A DNA stretch of 64,000 nucleotides, taken from assembly GCA_902612805.1 (NCBI GenBank), contig CACMEY010000006.1:36036-100035 (forward strand), in the 5' to 3' direction. The DNA comes from an uncultured Alphaproteobacteria bacterium. Its GTDB lineage: Bacteria; Pseudomonadota; Alphaproteobacteria; HIMB59; GCA-002718135. Below are positions 1-8,654 of the stretch, piece after piece. Under the pieces are notes generated by a model. It was not told the DNA's origin, ran no database searches, and was given only the letters and a program-made list of their open reading frames with translations. The position numbers were made by a program, and so were the translations under genes. The first letter of the stretch is position 1. Every line of letters starts with the position of its first letter.

Positions 1-509
1 TCCATTTCACATGCATGATTTATTCCACCAAGATCAGAATCTCTCCACTCATTAATTTCTTTTAGAGCAAAATCCCAATATGATGCTGTAGCTATATAAA
101 TATTTTTATCGTATTTTAACTTTTGTCCAACATTTTTAAGAATAGCAATATTGCCTCCGTGCCCATTCAAAATAAGTATTCTTTCTAATTTATTTTTTAC
201 TAAACTCTCAACTATATCCAATATAAGATTTGTTAATGTTTCATCTTTAATGGAAATCGTGCCAGGAAAATCCATATGATGTGGTGAATAACCTGACCAG
301 ATAACTGGAGCCACAACTGCATTAATATTCTTTTGGTGAGATTTTTTTACAGACTCATTGGCAATATTATTAACCATAAATTCATCTACTTTGAGCGGTA
401 AATGTTTTCCATGTTGCTCAAATGCGCCAAGAGGAAGAAGAACCACCGGATCTTTATCTGATAGGTCCTTAACTTCCTCCCATGTATAATTACCCAAATT
501 AACTTTCAT
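1..509 (-). CDS. Creatininase-family amidohydrolase (N-terminal part, runs off the window edge)
   Basis: This gene begins at the ATG at 507-509 and leaves the window at base 1, so only about 169 residues are visible. The family is that of creatinine amidohydrolase and related metal-dependent amidases. Visible motifs are LGAFEQHGKHLP (Glu31, His33), KVDEF (Asp42), NGHGGN in mid-protein, and HACEM at the truncated end; Glu, His and Asp at these places are the usual metal ligands. It lies 19 bases downstream of the sugar-binding protein gene on the same strand, so the two are probably cotranscribed. The true substrate cannot be read from the sequence, because many family members act on other cyclic amides or on riboflavin and cofactor precursors. 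Confidence 0.85.
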   Translation of the reverse strand, partial: MKVNLGNYTWEEVKDLSDKDPVVLLPLGAFEQHGKHLPLKVDEFMVNNIANESVKKSHQKNINAVVAPVIWSGYSPHHMDFPGTISIKDETLTNLILDIVESLVKNKLERILILNGHGGNIAILKNVGQKLKYDKNIYIATASYWDFALKEINEWRDSDLGGINHACEM

Positions 510-528
510 AATTTGCGTATTTTATTAA

Positions 529-1824
529 TTATGATCTGCTCGCATTAATTTGCTTAACAGCATCATTTAAAGCATCTTTAGCACTTTTCTTTTGAGTCAA
601 TGCTAATGAAACTTCATTTGATAATAATTCAACCCATTGATTTCTATCTGCAGAAAAACCTGCATCTACAGGATATAAATATGAATCTTTAATAACACCT
701 GCCATTGATATGTTTTTCAGAACATCTGGATGATCTAGAGCAGGTTCTAAAGATGGCGCCCAAGGCGAAGTTGAACCTTGCAATATCTGATTGTCAGGAC
801 TTAAAGCCATTTCAATAAATTGCATTCCTGCCTCAGGATTATCTGAATATTTAGGTATTGCTAAAAATTCTGATCCATCCACAGATGCAGAAGTTTCTAA
901 TGCAGGAAGTGGTGCTATACCACTCATCCCTTGCACTGCAGAATCTTCTGTGAAATTTGCAATTCCACTGATAAATGGCCACGTTAAGAAAAATCCTCTT
1001 TTTCCTGCCATATAGCTTGGAGATGCATCAAATACCCAAGTGTAAGTAGGCGTAGCTGGATCAATGATTTTATCTTTATGTAAAAGATCAATCATCATAT
1101 TTAAAGCTTCAACACCCGCATCACTATTCATGATCGGATCAAGATTGCCGTCTAAGAAACTTCCTCCGTTTGCTTGAAGTAAAGCTCCAAAAGTCCAAAA
1201 ACTATGAGTACCTGCCCAAGCATCAACAATACCATATATATCATTATCAGGATCGTTAATTTCTTTAGCAAAACGAATAAGTTCGTTCCAAGAATTCTTT
1301 GTACGATGCCAATTATTAGGCGCTTCTGTATCCAATCCTGCATCTTTAAGTAAATTTTTATTCCAGTGTAATACTGGGCAACCAATCGTAATTGGTGCAG
1401 CATAGACTTTGCCTTTGTAAGTTGCAGCAGTTAGACTGTTTTCCATAACGCCATTTGGTTTTAGTGTATCATTGACAAAATCACTCATATCCATCAACCA
1501 ACCCTTATCAGCTAAACCAGCAATTTCTGAAGCAGTCACAAATATTGCATCACCTACACTTTTTCGAGCAATATATGCTGAATTTAATTTAACAGATAGA
1601 TCTGGTGTTGTTACTGTTTCTATACTTGGTGTAACACCATATTTTTCTGCATAAGCAGGAGCTAAAGCTTGCAAATAATCCATATGTGAACCGAGCAAAA
1701 GACTAACTGGTTTAGTATTAGCAGCAAATGCATACTTCATACCAACTTGCGATAATAGAGTACCTGCAAGAGCAGCAGAACCTGTATGGTTAATAAACTT
1801 TCTCCTAGAGATCTTTTTTTTCAT
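529..1824 (-). CDS. Family 1 extracellular solute-binding protein of a sugar ABC transporter, Tat-exported
   Basis: This is a periplasmic binding protein of the MalE/UgpB type, about 431 residues, that would deliver a sugar or glycerol-phosphate-like ligand to an ABC importer. The N-terminus carries SRRKFIN followed by a hydrophobic stretch ending near Ala-Phe-Ala, a typical twin-arginine signal peptide. An ATG at 1834-1836 would add four residues, but the stretch at 1829-1834 reads GGAGGG on the coding strand, a strong ribosome binding site four bases before the ATG at 1822-1824, so I chose the latter. No permease or ATPase gene is visible; they may lie past the left edge, beyond the creatininase gene. 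The ligand is not determinable. Confidence 0.88.
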   Translation of the reverse strand: MKKKISRRKFINHTGSAALAGTLLSQVGMKYAFAANTKPVSLLLGSHMDYLQALAPAYAEKYGVTPSIETVTTPDLSVKLNSAYIARKSVGDAIFVTASEIAGLADKGWLMDMSDFVNDTLKPNGVMENSLTAATYKGKVYAAPITIGCPVLHWNKNLLKDAGLDTEAPNNWHRTKNSWNELIRFAKEINDPDNDIYGIVDAWAGTHSFWTFGALLQANGGSFLDGNLDPIMNSDAGVEALNMMIDLLHKDKIIDPATPTYTWVFDASPSYMAGKRGFFLTWPFISGIANFTEDSAVQGMSGIAPLPALETSASVDGSEFLAIPKYSDNPEAGMQFIEMALSPDNQILQGSTSPWAPSLEPALDHPDVLKNISMAGVIKDSYLYPVDAGFSADRNQWVELLSNEVSLALTQKKSAKDALNDAVKQINASRS

Positions 1825-1991
1825 TCTACCCTCCATTAAAATGATTATAAAAAGATTGAAACGTATTTAAAATATAAAGTCAATGAAGAACGAATTAAAT
1901 TCCTCAATTCTTAATGAATTAAATTTAATATTAAAATTAGCTTAAATATCTAATTTTATTAATTTTATAAAAAAAAATTTTAAAAACTATA

Positions 1992-2008
1992 TATGCATTT
2001 AATGCATA
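1992..2008. promoter_or_regulatory. Perfect 7-bp inverted repeat, operator-like
   Basis: TATGCAT and ATGCATA flank a three-base spacer in the intergenic space between the sugar-binding protein gene (minus) and the 58-residue gene (plus). A TATACT hexamer at 2025-2030 is a plausible -10 box for the plus-strand gene, which would put the dyad over its -35 region. A regulator binding here could control either divergent gene. This rests on symmetry and position only, and A+T-rich DNA produces short palindromes by chance. Confidence 0.4.
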
Positions 2009-2077
2009 ATAAAATTGATAGATTTATACTTTAATTGCATAGAATAATTACTATTTTATAATTGAAAGGAATTAATA

Positions 2078-2254
2078 ATGATTAATGTTTTTAACTTTTT
2101 TAATAAAGTTTACGAAGATTTAAGTGATAAAAACTATAATAATGATGAAGATTTAGTTAAATATTTCAAATCTGAATATGGCAAAGAATGGAAAATTGAA
2201 TTAGATAAGCATCTCCTAAGAACTGAATTTGATATTAATAAGAAAGCCGCATAA
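2078..2254 (+). CDS. Small hypothetical protein, 58 aa
   Basis: This short reading frame starts at an ATG preceded at about 8 bases by AAAGGA, a good ribosome binding site, and ends in a TAA inside a hairpin. The protein begins MINVFNFFNKVYEDL, is acidic and lysine-rich, contains an aromatic YFKSEYGKEW segment near residues 29-38, and has no signal peptide or membrane segment, so it should be a small cytosolic protein. I do not recognise the family. The ribosome binding site, its own terminator and the upstream palindrome make it look like a real monocistronic gene and not chance. Confidence 0.65.
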   Translation: MINVFNFFNKVYEDLSDKNYNNDEDLVKYFKSEYGKEWKIELDKHLLRTEFDINKKAA

Positions 2255-2265
2255 TCGGCGGCTTT
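2243..2265. terminator. Probable bidirectional terminator hairpin between convergent genes
   Basis: AAAGCCGC (2243-2250) pairs perfectly with GCGGCTTT (2258-2265) around a seven-base loop. It overlaps the stop codon of the 58-residue gene and lies just past the stop of the convergent pepP gene. The 8-bp G+C-rich stem stands out in this A+T-rich sequence. The following T-tract is better on the minus strand (TTTCTTATT) than on the plus strand. Confidence 0.7.
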
Positions 2266-2267
2266 AG

Positions 2268-4031
2268 TTAAACTTCAGAAGTTACCTCTTTAAGCCAATC
2301 TTTCTCTTTATTTTCAAGGTATGTCTCCAATATATCATACACCTTTTTATGATATTTATTTAACCATTGTTTTTCAATTTGATCGAGCATACTACTGTCA
2401 ATGAGATCCAGATCTATTGGGCACCAAGAAATATTTTCAAAGTATAATTTTTTATTGTTATTCTCTTTTATCACGACTAAATTTTCTGTTCTTATTCCAT
2501 ATTCATTTTCTTTATAGTATCCAGGTTCATTAGATAAAATCATTCCCGGAAGCAACTCAACGCTATCAAACATTGATTTTTTTGCAATACGTTGTGGGGC
2601 TTCATGGACACTCAAAAAACTTCCTATACCGTGACCTGTCCCATGATCATAATCTAAATTAATTTCTTGCAGACTTTTTCTTGCTAGATAGTCAATATCA
2701 GTTCCTTTTGTTCCCTTTTCAAAAACATGATTTGATAAGGCAATATGACCTTTAAGAACTCTCGTAAATCTATCTTTTTGTTCTTTTGTTGCTTCGCCTA
2801 AAATTATAGTTCTTGTTATATCGGTTGTTCCATCAAAATATTGCCCTCCTGAGTCAACAAGATAAATATTATTATCTGAGAAAGATGACTTTCCTTCTTC
2901 AGTAACACGGTAATGAGGAAGGGCTGCATTTTTATCAATTGCTGATATTGTATCAAAAGATAGAGAATGAAATAATTCGTTTTTTCTTCGAAGATTTTCT
3001 AAATGATTTGCAACACTTATTTCATCATTTGATTTAGTATCCATGATATTTTTTAACCAATAAATAAATTTAGTAATACTAACACCATCTCTTATATGTG
3101 CTTTTTTGGCTCCATCTATTTCAGTTTCATTTTTGATAGCTTTTAGCAAAATACATGGATTTGCTAAATTTTTAGTATTTATTTTTTGCTTTCTTAAAAG
3201 ATCTAAAAAATAATATGTTGTGGAATTGAAATCTAAACCAATTGATTCAGATGATTTAATTTTATTAAAAATTGATCCGATGTTTTCAATATTATTAATA
3301 TTAATTAGTGTTTGGATTTCCTTTTTTAGTGTTTCTGGCATTGCAGACTCTTTAATATGCAAAGAGTGTTTATTATTTTTTGAAATTACAAGATAAGAAT
3401 AAAGCAGTGGTGTATATTTAATATCATTTGCTCTTAAATTTAATAGCCAAGCAATATTATCAAGCCCGGAAACAAAGTAATGATCAATTTCATTTTGATC
3501 TAAAAATTTTTTTAAAATATCTAATTTTTCACTTCTGCCCTGACCAGCAAAACTTGTTGGGTGATCAAATATATCTGTATACTTAGTTTTTGGTTGATTT
3601 TCCCAAATTAAATCAACAAAATTTTTATCTATTAGCTGGAGTTGAGATGTTGAATTCTTTAACATTTTTTCCACTTTTGCAATTTCTATAATTGAATGAA
3701 GAGTTGGATCTAATGCAATTTTATATTCTTCTTCTAATAAAATTTTTTCTAAATCTGTCCAAAAGCTATTTAAATGTTTTGCCTGAATCTCTTTGGCATT
3801 AATTTGAGTATTTGCTTGAAAAGTATATCGTCCATCAACATACAAGAAGGCATCTTTTGGCATTATAATTGCTCTTCCTGCTGAACCAGAGAAATTTGTT
3901 ATAAAATTTAATCTTTCTGCATTAGGAGAAATATACTCATTTAAATATTCATCACTTCTATTAATGACAAAAATATCGATATCTTTCTCTTTTAATAGAT
4001 TTTGTAATTTTTTTAAATTTGATTGATTCAT
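2268..4031 (-). CDS. pepP: Xaa-Pro aminopeptidase (aminopeptidase P, M24B)
   Basis: This is a cytosolic metallopeptidase of 587 residues that removes N-terminal residues preceding proline. Two creatinase-like N-terminal domains (about residues 1-300) precede the M24 pita-bread domain. The metal site is visible as VDSGGQYFDGTTDITRT (two Asp), HGTGHGIG (His), NEPGYY (Glu) and GIRTENL (Glu). The length suits the three-domain eukaryotic-like and alphaproteobacterial aminopeptidase P form with a C-terminal extension. Its ATG shares one base with the stop of the upstream dehydratase gene (TAATG), so the two are translationally coupled. Assignment to the family is firm; peptide preference is known only from the family. 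Confidence 0.95.
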   Translation of the reverse strand: MNQSNLKKLQNLLKEKDIDIFVINRSDEYLNEYISPNAERLNFITNFSGSAGRAIIMPKDAFLYVDGRYTFQANTQINAKEIQAKHLNSFWTDLEKILLEEEYKIALDPTLHSIIEIAKVEKMLKNSTSQLQLIDKNFVDLIWENQPKTKYTDIFDHPTSFAGQGRSEKLDILKKFLDQNEIDHYFVSGLDNIAWLLNLRANDIKYTPLLYSYLVISKNNKHSLHIKESAMPETLKKEIQTLININNIENIGSIFNKIKSSESIGLDFNSTTYYFLDLLRKQKINTKNLANPCILLKAIKNETEIDGAKKAHIRDGVSITKFIYWLKNIMDTKSNDEISVANHLENLRRKNELFHSLSFDTISAIDKNAALPHYRVTEEGKSSFSDNNIYLVDSGGQYFDGTTDITRTIILGEATKEQKDRFTRVLKGHIALSNHVFEKGTKGTDIDYLARKSLQEINLDYDHGTGHGIGSFLSVHEAPQRIAKKSMFDSVELLPGMILSNEPGYYKENEYGIRTENLVVIKENNNKKLYFENISWCPIDLDLIDSSMLDQIEKQWLNKYHKKVYDILETYLENKEKDWLKEVTSEV

Positions 4032-4996
4032 TATAACTTCTTAAATAAACTTAGATCGATATTACCACCAGAAATCATAACTATAATTTTTTTATTTTTA
4101 ACATCAATTTTATTATTTAATACTGCTGCAGCTGCAACTGCTCCTCCTGGCTCCACAACTATTTTAAGTTGTTCAGCTAGCAAAATTATAGTTTTTGTTA
4201 CTTCTTCATCAGAAACACTTAGTCCTCCTTCAAGATTATTTGAATTAATTTGAAATGTTATATTACCAGGTTGTGGTGCCAATAGTGCGTCACAAAAAGA
4301 TTTAGCATTTTTTTTATTTTCTATAAGTTTACCAGCTTCTAAAGATCTTTTTGTGTCATCAAATTCATCAGGCTCTACAGAATATGATCTTATATTTGGG
4401 TAGATATGTTTTAAGTATGTTGATGTTCCTGCAATAAGACCGCCGCCGCCGCAACAACATAAATAAAGATCAGGTTCAATTGATTGCTCTTTCAAATCAT
4501 TTACAATTTCAATAGCTGCAGTTCCTTGTCCAGCAATTATATCTTCATCATCATAGGGTTTAATAAGAGCTCTATTATCCTTCTTTTGAATTTCAATTCC
4601 TATCTCTTCTCTATTTTGAAAATAAGTGTCATATAATATAACTTCTGCTCCATAATTTTTTGTGTTTTCAATTTTTATTTGAGGTGCACTTTTTGGCATT
4701 ATTATCTTTGCACTAATGCTATTAATCATAGATGCATAAGCAACAGCTTGTGCATGATTACCTGATGAATATGCCACTACACCTGAGTCTTTTACATTTT
4801 CTATTAATTTTGTAATTTTATGTGTAGCTCCACGTAGTTTAAATGATCCAGTATTTTGTAAGTTTTCAAGTTTAAAATAAATTTGTGCTTCTAAAAGATT
4901 ATTTATATAAGCATTAGTTACCAAAGGAGTTTTTGTTACCTTTTGATTGATTAATTTATAAGCATTATCAACATTTAAATAGCTAAAATCAGTCAT
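4031..4996 (-). CDS. PLP-dependent threonine/serine dehydratase (catabolic, short form)
   Basis: This fold-type II PLP enzyme of 321 residues would deaminate threonine or serine to 2-oxobutyrate or pyruvate. The PLP lysine lies in FKLRGATHK, the substrate loop is SSGNHAQAVAYA, and the phosphate-binding loop is GGGGLIAG. It lacks the C-terminal ACT regulatory domain of biosynthetic IlvA, so it resembles the catabolic TdcB type; serine racemase is a close alternative. The glycine loop is preceded by three consecutive cysteines encoded by a GC-rich triplet run, which is unusual. It is coupled to pepP by a TAATG overlap, suggesting a joint role in amino acid turnover. Confidence 0.9.
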   Translation of the reverse strand: MTDFSYLNVDNAYKLINQKVTKTPLVTNAYINNLLEAQIYFKLENLQNTGSFKLRGATHKITKLIENVKDSGVVAYSSGNHAQAVAYASMINSISAKIIMPKSAPQIKIENTKNYGAEVILYDTYFQNREEIGIEIQKKDNRALIKPYDDEDIIAGQGTAAIEIVNDLKEQSIEPDLYLCCCGGGGLIAGTSTYLKHIYPNIRSYSVEPDEFDDTKRSLEAGKLIENKKNAKSFCDALLAPQPGNITFQINSNNLEGGLSVSDEEVTKTIILLAEQLKIVVEPGGAVAAAAVLNNKIDVKNKKIIVMISGGNIDLSLFKKL

Positions 4997-5045
4997 AATT
5001 TTAAAGTTTTACATCGTTTTAATGGAATAAACTAAAAAAAAATAT

Positions 5046-5330
5046 ATGTATATTATCATGGAACAGAACAAAGTAACTTCTCCTTGCATTAGCGTATGTA
5101 AAACTGACCCAATCTCAGGTTATTGCTATGGTTGTGGAAGAACCAATGAAGAAAAAGATATTTGGAAAGATGAAAATACATCAAACGAATGGAAACAAAA
5201 TAATTTATCTGAACTAAAATCTAGATTATCAGATTGGCAGTTAGAAGCATTTGAAGAATCTTATAAATCTAAGGTTGAAACAGGTTTATCTCTTATTAAG
5301 AAAAAATTAGCAGAAAATCGTAAAAATTGA
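5046..5330 (+). CDS. DUF1289 family small cysteine-rich protein
   Basis: The protein has up to 94 residues. It shows the DUF1289 signature SPCISVCKTDPISGYCYGCGR with four conserved cysteines arranged like a metal or iron-sulfur site, followed by a Trp-rich helix-forming tail typical of the family. The function of the family is unknown. A second ATG at 5058 (MEQNKVTSPC) would give the more usual short N-terminus; neither start has a clear ribosome binding site. The stop TGA overlaps the TTG start of the next gene, implying translational coupling. Confidence 0.85.
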   Translation: MYIIMEQNKVTSPCISVCKTDPISGYCYGCGRTNEEKDIWKDENTSNEWKQNNLSELKSRLSDWQLEAFEESYKSKVETGLSLIKKKLAENRKN

Positions 5331-5890
5331 AAAGTTTAATAATTTTTATTTTTATTTTATTTTTTTCATTCAATCTTCAATCTCAGAATAAAATGATACT
5401 TGATAATTTAGAAACACCTGGAATTTCTTCTCAAGGTCAAAATTGGGCTTTTTTTACTGATGGAGTAATGGGTGGATTATCTCAGGGTAAAGCAATCATA
5501 TCAAAAGTTAATAATGTTAATTGCTATCATATGACAGGAGACGTCACGACTGAAAATAACGGTGGCTTTATTCAAATAAGAAATCAATTAAAACCTTCAA
5601 TATCAACAGAAGAGTTTGAGGGTGTTTATTTTAAAGTGTTTGGTAATAATGAAGAGTATTCAATTCATGTAAGAACCGCTCTAACGATGGCTCCATGGCA
5701 ATATTATAAATATAGTTTTAAAACTAATTCTGAGTGGACAGTAATAAAAGCACCCTTTAGTGAATTTAAAAAATCAAATGCATATCAACCTAAAAAATTA
5801 GTTGGTCAGAATATCAAGACATTAGGTCTGGTTGCTGGATTTAAAGATTTTCAAGCAGATATTTGTTTATCAGAGATTGGCTTTTATTAA
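5327..5890 (+). CDS. CIA30-family (NDUFAF1-like) protein with signal peptide
   Basis: This protein of 187 residues has a hydrophobic signal peptide (about residues 1-20, ending near Gln-Ser-Gln) followed by a CIA30-like beta-sandwich. Conserved family features are FFTDGVMGGLS, YYKYSF and the C-terminal IGFY. In mitochondria CIA30/NDUFAF1 helps assemble respiratory complex I; bacterial members are mostly uncharacterised. The signal peptide predicts a periplasmic location, so a direct copy of the mitochondrial role is uncertain. It starts at TTG inside the previous stop (TTGA overlap), and its 3' end overlaps the convergent truA gene by four bases. Confidence 0.82.
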   Translation: MKSLIIFIFILFFSFNLQSQNKMILDNLETPGISSQGQNWAFFTDGVMGGLSQGKAIISKVNNVNCYHMTGDVTTENNGGFIQIRNQLKPSISTEEFEGVYFKVFGNNEEYSIHVRTALTMAPWQYYKYSFKTNSEWTVIKAPFSEFKKSNAYQPKKLVGQNIKTLGLVAGFKDFQADICLSEIGFY

Positions 5891-6621
5891 TAATCTATTT
5901 TCAATAAATACAATCCTTCGGGCGGCGCAGTAACCCCAGCAAATTCTCTTTTTTTGGATTGAATAATTTCTGAAATAGATTTTTCTATTTTACTAAGTCC
6001 TATATCAACCAGTGTACCGACCATTATTCTAACTTGAGAATGTAAAAAGGATTTAGCTGATATTAAAAAATTTATTTCATCATGATTAAAATTTATATCC
6101 AGTGAATTAATAGATTTAATTGGTGATTTCGATTGGCAATTTATTGACCTAAAAGCAGACAAATCAAATTTTCCTATAAATTGTTGTGATTGTTTTATTA
6201 TTTTTTCAGTATCTATTTTTTTATGTACACACCAAACTTTGTTTTGCTCTAACGTGATTGGTGCTCTTCTATTCAAGATCTTGTATTCATACCATCTCAA
6301 TTTTGCTGAAAATCTTGAATTAAAATCTTTATCTACTTCTTCAGCATGTAAAATGGATATGGGTTGAGGTCTTAGATAATGATTAATTCCATCTCTAATA
6401 GTGTCAGTATCAAAATGTTGCACTAATTCAAAATTGGCTACCTGTCCCCTTGCATGAACACCTGCATCTGTTCGACCAGCTCCAGATAATGTTATTTTTT
6501 GTTTTGATAGTTTTTCTATTGCCTCTTCAACCAATTGTTGAATAGAAGAGCCATTTTCTTGACGTTGCCAACCAACATAATTAGTCCCATCATATTCTAA
6601 TATTATCTTGTAGTTAGGCAT
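5887..6621 (-). CDS. truA: tRNA pseudouridine synthase A
   Basis: This enzyme of 244 residues converts uridines 38-40 of the tRNA anticodon stem to pseudouridine. The catalytic aspartate lies in GAGRTDAGVHARGQVANF (about residues 46-63). The N-terminal YDGTNYVGWQRQ and the C-terminal SFLHSQVRIMVGTL are typical. It overlaps the upstream fmt gene by eight bases, in a minus-strand operon fmt-truA that follows def. Confidence 0.97.
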   Translation of the reverse strand: MPNYKIILEYDGTNYVGWQRQENGSSIQQLVEEAIEKLSKQKITLSGAGRTDAGVHARGQVANFELVQHFDTDTIRDGINHYLRPQPISILHAEEVDKDFNSRFSAKLRWYEYKILNRRAPITLEQNKVWCVHKKIDTEKIIKQSQQFIGKFDLSAFRSINCQSKSPIKSINSLDINFNHDEINFLISAKSFLHSQVRIMVGTLVDIGLSKIEKSISEIIQSKKREFAGVTAPPEGLYLLKIDY

Positions 6622-7537
6622 TTATTATATCATTAATCTTAAGGCTATAACCTCGAAGAAAATCATCTTTAGAAATAGCATTTTTGCCTTCTCTTTGTAA
6701 AATTAGTGGTTCAATACTTCCATCATTGCACCCAATATCAAAGGTCTCGTTAAGAATTGTCGACGCATTACCAATAGAATTTGATTTTCTTGCTTTAATG
6801 ATCTTAATTCTTTCATTTTGTATAGTAAACCAAGCACCAGGTTTAGGTGAATGTGCTCTTATAAGATTTAAAACCTCATTTACAGATTTATTAAAATTAA
6901 TTTTTCTGTTTAGTGAAGAAATTTTATTTGCATATGTTGCGTCATTATCATCCTGATCATAATAAGAAATTTTTTTATCAAATATAAGAGGAATAGTTTC
7001 CACTAATAATTTGATTCCAGCCTCTGTTAATTTTTGACTTAATTCATTTTTATTACAATCATCTTCTATATCTACTTTTTTTTGCTTAATGATTGGTCCA
7101 GCATCTAATTTTTCAATTAGTTGTATTATTGATATACCCGTCTCTTTATCACCACTCATTAGAGAATGTTCTATTGGAGCTGCACCCCTCCATCTAGGCA
7201 ACAAAGAGACATGGATATTGATACAACCAAATGGGGGAAGATCTAAAATATCTTTTGGCAATATTTTACCATATGCCATGACAATAATTAAATCAGGATT
7301 TAATTTTTTCACTGTCTCAATAGTATCTTTATCAAACGTATTTGGACAAAAAACCTCAATTTTGTTCTTACTTGCAAGTTGATGTACTTCGGTTTCAATT
7401 ATTTTCATTCCTCTAGATTTTTTTTTTGGAGGTTGTGAAAATACTGCGGAAATTATGAAATTACTTTTAATTAAAGCCTCAAGATAGTCAGATGCTATTT
7501 TAGGCGAACCCATAAAAATTATTTTTTTATCTTTCAT
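6614..7537 (-). CDS. fmt: Methionyl-tRNA formyltransferase
   Basis: This enzyme formylates initiator Met-tRNA using 10-formyltetrahydrofolate. It has 307 residues. The formyltransferase domain shows FMGSPKIASDYL at the start, the active-site segment IHVSLLPRWRGAAPI and the LDAGPI motif; the C-terminal tRNA-binding domain includes RAHSPKPGAWF. It is adjacent to def, whose product removes the formyl group, with def stop and fmt start overlapping by one base. Confidence 0.97.
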   Translation of the reverse strand: MKDKKIIFMGSPKIASDYLEALIKSNFIISAVFSQPPKKKSRGMKIIETEVHQLASKNKIEVFCPNTFDKDTIETVKKLNPDLIIVMAYGKILPKDILDLPPFGCINIHVSLLPRWRGAAPIEHSLMSGDKETGISIIQLIEKLDAGPIIKQKKVDIEDDCNKNELSQKLTEAGIKLLVETIPLIFDKKISYYDQDDNDATYANKISSLNRKINFNKSVNEVLNLIRAHSPKPGAWFTIQNERIKIIKARKSNSIGNASTILNETFDIGCNDGSIEPLILQREGKNAISKDDFLRGYSLKINDIINA

Positions 7538-8046
7538 TATTTTTTGTTTTTTAAAAATTTTTGTACTTTTTTAATCATTATATTCCTTTTTAATGAAGAA
7601 AGATAATCTACAAATAACTTTCCAGAAAGATGATCAATTTCATGTTGTAAAATTCTTGATTCCACTCCACTAACTTCTTTTGTTATTTGTTTGTTATTTT
7701 CATCTAAGTACTCAACTACTATATTTTGAGGTCTCTCAATATCAGCAAATTGTTCAGGAAGAGATAAACAACCCTCTTCCATAACAATTTTTTCCTGAGA
7801 GTATGAAACAATATTTGGGTTAAATAATGTATATTGTGTTTCTTTTTTAGTCTCTTGATCTAAAAAAAATATAGTCACAATTTGTTTTAAAATTCCAATT
7901 TGATTTGCTGCTAAACCTACACCTGGGGCTTTTATCATTATTTGCATCATTTTTTTGGCAATTTCTTTTTCCTTAATTCCAACAGACTGAATTTTATCTG
8001 CTTTTTGGCGTAATATTGGATTTGGTACATAAAGTAATTTATCCAT
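7537..8046 (-). CDS. def: Peptide deformylase
   Basis: This metalloenzyme of 169 residues removes the N-formyl group from nascent proteins. All three signature motifs are present: GVGLAANQIG, EEGCLSLP (Cys metal ligand) and HEIDH (two His ligands and the catalytic Glu). It is placed directly upstream of fmt and seven bases after recR on the same strand, consistent with one long minus-strand transcript. Confidence 0.97.
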   Translation of the reverse strand: MDKLLYVPNPILRQKADKIQSVGIKEKEIAKKMMQIMIKAPGVGLAANQIGILKQIVTIFFLDQETKKETQYTLFNPNIVSYSQEKIVMEEGCLSLPEQFADIERPQNIVVEYLDENNKQITKEVSGVESRILQHEIDHLSGKLFVDYLSSLKRNIMIKKVQKFLKNKK

Positions 8047-8052
8047 TTTTAT

Positions 8053-8652
8053 TTATGTAATTTTTTTTCTAGATTGGAATGCTGTATTTAATGTGTTTTC
8101 GTCTAAGTAGTGTACTTCTCCACCCATAGGGATTCCTTGTGCAAGTCTTGTTACATTTAAATCTTTAAATTTTTCCAGCTTATCTGCAATAACAAAAGAT
8201 GTTGTTTGTCCTTCCATAGTTGTACTTAAGGCAAGAATAATTTCTTTAACGTTGTTTGTTTCAATTCTCTTTAGTAGATGTTCTATTTTCAATTCATCAG
8301 TTCCTATACCTTGAATTGCTGATAACGATCCACCTAGAACATTGTAGAGACCTCGATAAAAGCCTACTTTTTCTAATGTCCACAAATCTGACACATCCTC
8401 AACAACACAAATAGTTGCTTTATCTCTTTTTGGATTTGCACAAATATTGCATGGATTTACCATGTCTATATTTCCACATTCTGAGCACTCAATAATTTTA
8501 TTGTAAGATAAATTTAAACTCTCAATTAAAGGAGATAAATTTTTATCTTTGTTTTTTAATAAAAAAAGAGCAATTCTTTGAGCCGATCTTCTTCCTAATC
8601 CTGGAAGTTTTGAAATATCGTTTATTAATTTATCTATTGGGGATTGCTCCAT
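8053..8652 (-). CDS. recR: Recombination mediator protein RecR
   Basis: RecR acts with RecO and RecF to load RecA at single-strand gaps. The protein has 199 residues: an N-terminal helix-hairpin-helix (LPGLGRRSAQRIA), a four-cysteine zinc finger (CSECG to CNICA), a Toprim domain beginning ICVVEDVSD, and the C-terminal Walker-B-like segment with LAQGIPMGGEVHYLDE. It sits in the conserved order dnaX-ybaB-recR, with two bases between ybaB and recR. Confidence 0.97.
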   Translation of the reverse strand: MEQSPIDKLINDISKLPGLGRRSAQRIALFLLKNKDKNLSPLIESLNLSYNKIIECSECGNIDMVNPCNICANPKRDKATICVVEDVSDLWTLEKVGFYRGLYNVLGGSLSAIQGIGTDELKIEHLLKRIETNNVKEIILALSTTMEGQTTSFVIADKLEKFKDLNVTRLAQGIPMGGEVHYLDENTLNTAFQSRKKIT

Positions 8653-8654
8653 TT

